Below are positions 4,587 through 6,666 of a DNA stretch of 6,666 bases, in pieces. The notes under the pieces were generated by a model, which saw only the letters and a program-made list of their open reading frames with translations, did not search any database and was not told where the DNA came from. The position numbers and the translations under genes are program-made. The stretch covers positions 1 through 6,666 of the forward strand of contig CACYEU010000105.1 of the NCBI GenBank assembly GCA_902773445.1, written 5' to 3'. The DNA is from an uncultured Lachnospiraceae bacterium. Lineage in GTDB: Bacteria; Bacillota; Clostridia; Lachnospirales; Lachnospiraceae. Numbering within the stretch: position 1 is the first letter of the stretch; each line of letters begins with the position of its first letter.

Positions 4587-5906
4587 TTACTGCCCCAGCA
4601 GGTCGACCTGCAATTTGTCCAGCGATGTGTCAACTGACACGATCTTCATGTTGCCGAGGACGATCAGGTCATCAACGTTGTGCTCGGTGCAGAAATTGCA
4701 GACATTTTCATCGGTAAACCGGAAGTCCGCGACATAGACCGTATGGTAGTGGTCGACCAGGAACGGCACCATCGCGTTGCCGTACGAGTCACAGACGACC
4801 ATGCAGGCCGAATCATCGTCGACCTTGTCGTTCGTGATCGTGCTCAGCTTGTGATCGCCGCCCAGGAACGACATGTATTCATTATTCTCGTCAAATGCCT
4901 CGTCGGATGTGATGACGTTGCCGTCTGTCTCGCCGCCGTCATTGGTCTTGATGACCGTATCATTGGTGCCGTTCGGGAAATAGACTTTGAGAGAATCCGG
5001 ATTCTTCGCAAGCGTATCATCCTGCAGCTCCTGATAGAATGATCCGAGGAACGGACTGTACTCGTCAGTCTTCTTGAAATACTTGCGGCTGTGCGCTTTC
5101 ATGTCTTTCTGCTTGCAGAACATTTTATAGGCATAATAGGCACCGTCCGCTGTCCAGTGATGGTCAGTGCGGTAGAACAGATACTCGTCCTTATGCTTTT
5201 TGAAAATGTCCGGCAGATAGACGTATTTGACCTTGTCCGAAAGCTTGCTTCCGAAATACTGCAGCGCCTGTGTCTGATTGGAACCGCCGAGCTTATCCTG
5301 CGTCTCCTCGTCGAGCAGAATGACGTTGGTCGGCGCCACGATCGAATAGACCTGCGTCTCACCGTCAAGCTGCTCCGCCGCCTTGTTGAGCAGCGCGCAA
5401 TAGCGCTCGACGCCTTCCTGATAGAAATAGTAAATATTGTAGACTGTTCCGTCCTTGATATAGAGGCCGTTCGTGACAGCGTCCTGGACCGCCGCGTCGA
5501 CCGCTCCGTTCTTCGGAACATCGACATGATCGGGCAGTGCGACCTCCGTATCGGTATCTTTCTCTTCGACCGGGATCTTGTCGGCCTTCTTCGGATTCTT
5601 CGCGACCAGCTTCTCTTTCGACTCGACGCCATAGAGACCTTTGAATTTTCTGTTCGCGGCAATCAGACCGTCGCGGCCCGGATATGTGTCGGCATACCAG
5701 GTCGAGATGTCCTTAAAATATGATCCGGAGAGGACTTCCTTTACCCCGAATTTCGGGAACTTGGTCAGCTCGCGGCGCTCGGCATCAGACTTCTTCGGAC
5801 GGATGAAAAAGAGCGCGCCGATGAGCATGCCGAGGACCATGACCGTGACCACCGAAAGGATCGCGAAGATATGAAGTTTTTTCGCTGTCCGCTTTTTGTT
5901 ACTCAT
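4587..5906 (-). CDS. DHHW-family membrane-anchored SGNH-like O-acetyltransferase partner
   Basis: The 439-residue protein starts with a basic tail and one membrane helix (about 11-35), leaving the rest outside the cell. Just after it, an ERRELTKFPKF motif (43-53) and the ISTWYADTYPGRDGLI region (67-82) match the N-terminus of AlgJ/AlgX-like DHHW proteins. The name-giving motif is at 248-251 (TDHHW), and a serine in the block CDSYGNAM (372-379) lies downstream. By analogy with AlgX (Asp174, His176, Ser269) the likely catalytic residues are Asp248, His250 and Ser374, all present. The family is known to work with MBOAT proteins in acetylating extracellular polysaccharides, and an MBOAT gene lies 16 nt upstream. 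The ATG at 5906 has GGAGAG at 5915-5920 with an 8-nt gap. Residues 95-145 are charged and low in complexity, perhaps a linker. The acceptor polymer cannot be told from this window. Confidence 0.9.
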   Translation of the reverse strand: MSNKKRTAKKLHIFAILSVVTVMVLGMLIGALFFIRPKKSDAERRELTKFPKFGVKEVLSGSYFKDISTWYADTYPGRDGLIAANRKFKGLYGVESKEKLVAKNPKKADKIPVEEKDTDTEVALPDHVDVPKNGAVDAAVQDAVTNGLYIKDGTVYNIYYFYQEGVERYCALLNKAAEQLDGETQVYSIVAPTNVILLDEETQDKLGGSNQTQALQYFGSKLSDKVKYVYLPDIFKKHKDEYLFYRTDHHWTADGAYYAYKMFCKQKDMKAHSRKYFKKTDEYSPFLGSFYQELQDDTLAKNPDSLKVYFPNGTNDTVIKTNDGGETDGNVITSDEAFDENNEYMSFLGGDHKLSTITNDKVDDDSACMVVCDSYGNAMVPFLVDHYHTVYVADFRFTDENVCNFCTEHNVDDLIVLGNMKIVSVDTSLDKLQVDLLGQ

Positions 5907-5922
5907 AAACTAATCTCTCCGG

Positions 5923-6666
5923 TCAGAACTGGAAATACAGGAACGGGTTGTAGGTGTTGCCGATTAGTGCAAGCACCGCAAGGATCAGCAGTATAACCGG
6001 CAGTACAGCTTCCTGTATCTCAAATATATAGAACCAGACGGTGCTCTTCTTTGCCATGCCGTATACTCTCTTGCGAAGCATTTTGCCGAGCGGCGTACAG
6101 GCGATGATACAGAAGATCAGGAAGAACATATTGCCTGCGATCACGGTCCTGATCTGCAGACCCGCAAACGAGGCAGTCCCGATTCCGATCAATCCTGCGA
6201 GGGTCACACCCACTTCTCTGAAGTTTTCGAACCGGAACAGAACCCAGCCGATATAGACGACAAACAGTGTGTAAATATGTGCAAGCCAGGACGGCATCCG
6301 GTTTCTGATCACGAACCGCTCGAGCAGCAGGAACACGAGATAGAATAATCCCCAGAAGATATAGTTCCAGCTCGCTCCGTGCCACATGCCGGTCAGGAAC
6401 CAGACGACCGCCATATTGAAGACGAACCGTCTCTTTGAGCAGCGGCTTCCGCCGAGCGGAATATAGACATAGTCTCTGAAAAATGTGCTGAGCGAGATAT
6501 GCCATCTGCGCCAGAAATCCTGGACTGACTTCGCGATATACGGATAGTTGAAATTCTCAAGATAGTGGAATCCGACCATCCGCCCCATGCCGATCGCCAT
6601 GTCCGAATAGGCTGAGAAATCGAGGTAGATCTCAAGCATATAGGCGAACATGCCGACCCAGAGCGC
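5923..6666 (-). CDS. MBOAT family O-acyltransferase (AlgI/DltB-like), N-terminus beyond the window
   Basis: The visible 247 residues are the C-terminal half of a polytopic membrane acyltransferase. The frame stays open to the window edge (ALWVG precedes the first visible Met), and the family is about 450-480 residues, so the start lies outside. Diagnostic motifs are YLDFSAYSDMAIG near the visible start, NFNYPYIAKSVQDFWRRWHIS, a conserved YIPLGG, and GMWHGASWNYIFWG, whose His is the invariant catalytic histidine of AlgI-type MBOATs. Several hydrophobic helices follow, and it ends in YNPFLYFQF, a common end in Bacillota members. It transfers acyl (usually acetyl) groups across the membrane to a secreted polymer through a partner such as the DHHW protein encoded 16 nt downstream. 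The family usually reads DFSGYSD; here the Gly is Ala, a mild change. Confidence 0.95.
   Translation of the reverse strand, partial: ALWVGMFAYMLEIYLDFSAYSDMAIGMGRMVGFHYLENFNYPYIAKSVQDFWRRWHISLSTFFRDYVYIPLGGSRCSKRRFVFNMAVVWFLTGMWHGASWNYIFWGLFYLVFLLLERFVIRNRMPSWLAHIYTLFVVYIGWVLFRFENFREVGVTLAGLIGIGTASFAGLQIRTVIAGNMFFLIFCIIACTPLGKMLRKRVYGMAKKSTVWFYIFEIQEAVLPVILLILAVLALIGNTYNPFLYFQF

Noticed and set aside
4540..4600. Terminator after the DHHW gene
   Set aside because: T-rich runs follow the stop codon, but no GC-rich stem precedes them; the region reads better as a -35/-10 promoter.
5091..5723. 210-codon plus-strand open frame
   Set aside because: It is fully antisense to the DHHW gene, whose motifs and start signals are clear, and has no recognisable domain.

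Overview
The window looks like a chromosomal segment from a low-to-mid GC Gram-positive bacterium (Bacillota). The evidence is a consensus sigma-A promoter, strong AGGAGG-type ribosome binding sites, a TTG start codon on rpsI, a Bacillota-length rplM-rpsI pair with a structured leader, and a DHHW/MBOAT O-acetylation pair of the Gram-positive type. An Erysipelotrichia- or Clostridia-like host is plausible, but the sequence read by eye does not settle it. No tRNA, rRNA, insertion sequence, integrase, CRISPR array or phage gene is visible.

Layout. Two plus-strand genes occupy 2-993: a YmdB/MacroD-type macrodomain hydrolase and a small helical protein that distantly resembles the C-terminal part of XpaC-family proteins. 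They converge on a minus-strand series of six genes running from the right edge down to 1091. In transcription order these are an MBOAT O-acyltransferase (cut by the right edge), a DHHW-family SGNH-like protein, a coiled-coil/Pro-Ala-rich protein, a membrane protein with a signal-peptidase-I-like domain, rplM (L13) and rpsI (S9). A hairpin terminator at 1034-1063 separates the converging units and has its best U-tract on the minus strand.

How the genes work together. The MBOAT and DHHW proteins probably form an envelope polysaccharide O-acetylation pair: the membrane acyltransferase moves acetyl groups outward and the anchored SGNH-like protein uses them. Directly downstream, from its own extended -10 promoter, lies a two-gene unit. 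Its products share coiled coils and long Pro/Ala/Glu segments and are translationally coupled through TAATG. The second gene ends in one membrane helix and an outside domain with the fold signature of signal peptidase I but none of its catalytic residues. This is the most unusual element: apparently a pseudo-signal-peptidase on a long cytoplasmic rod, with a dedicated coiled-coil partner. rplM-rpsI is driven by a perfect TTGACA-17-TATAAT promoter placed right after the pseudo-peptidase stop codon. Its roughly 100-nt leader can fold into a nested stem structure, in the position where L13 autoregulatory leaders occur.
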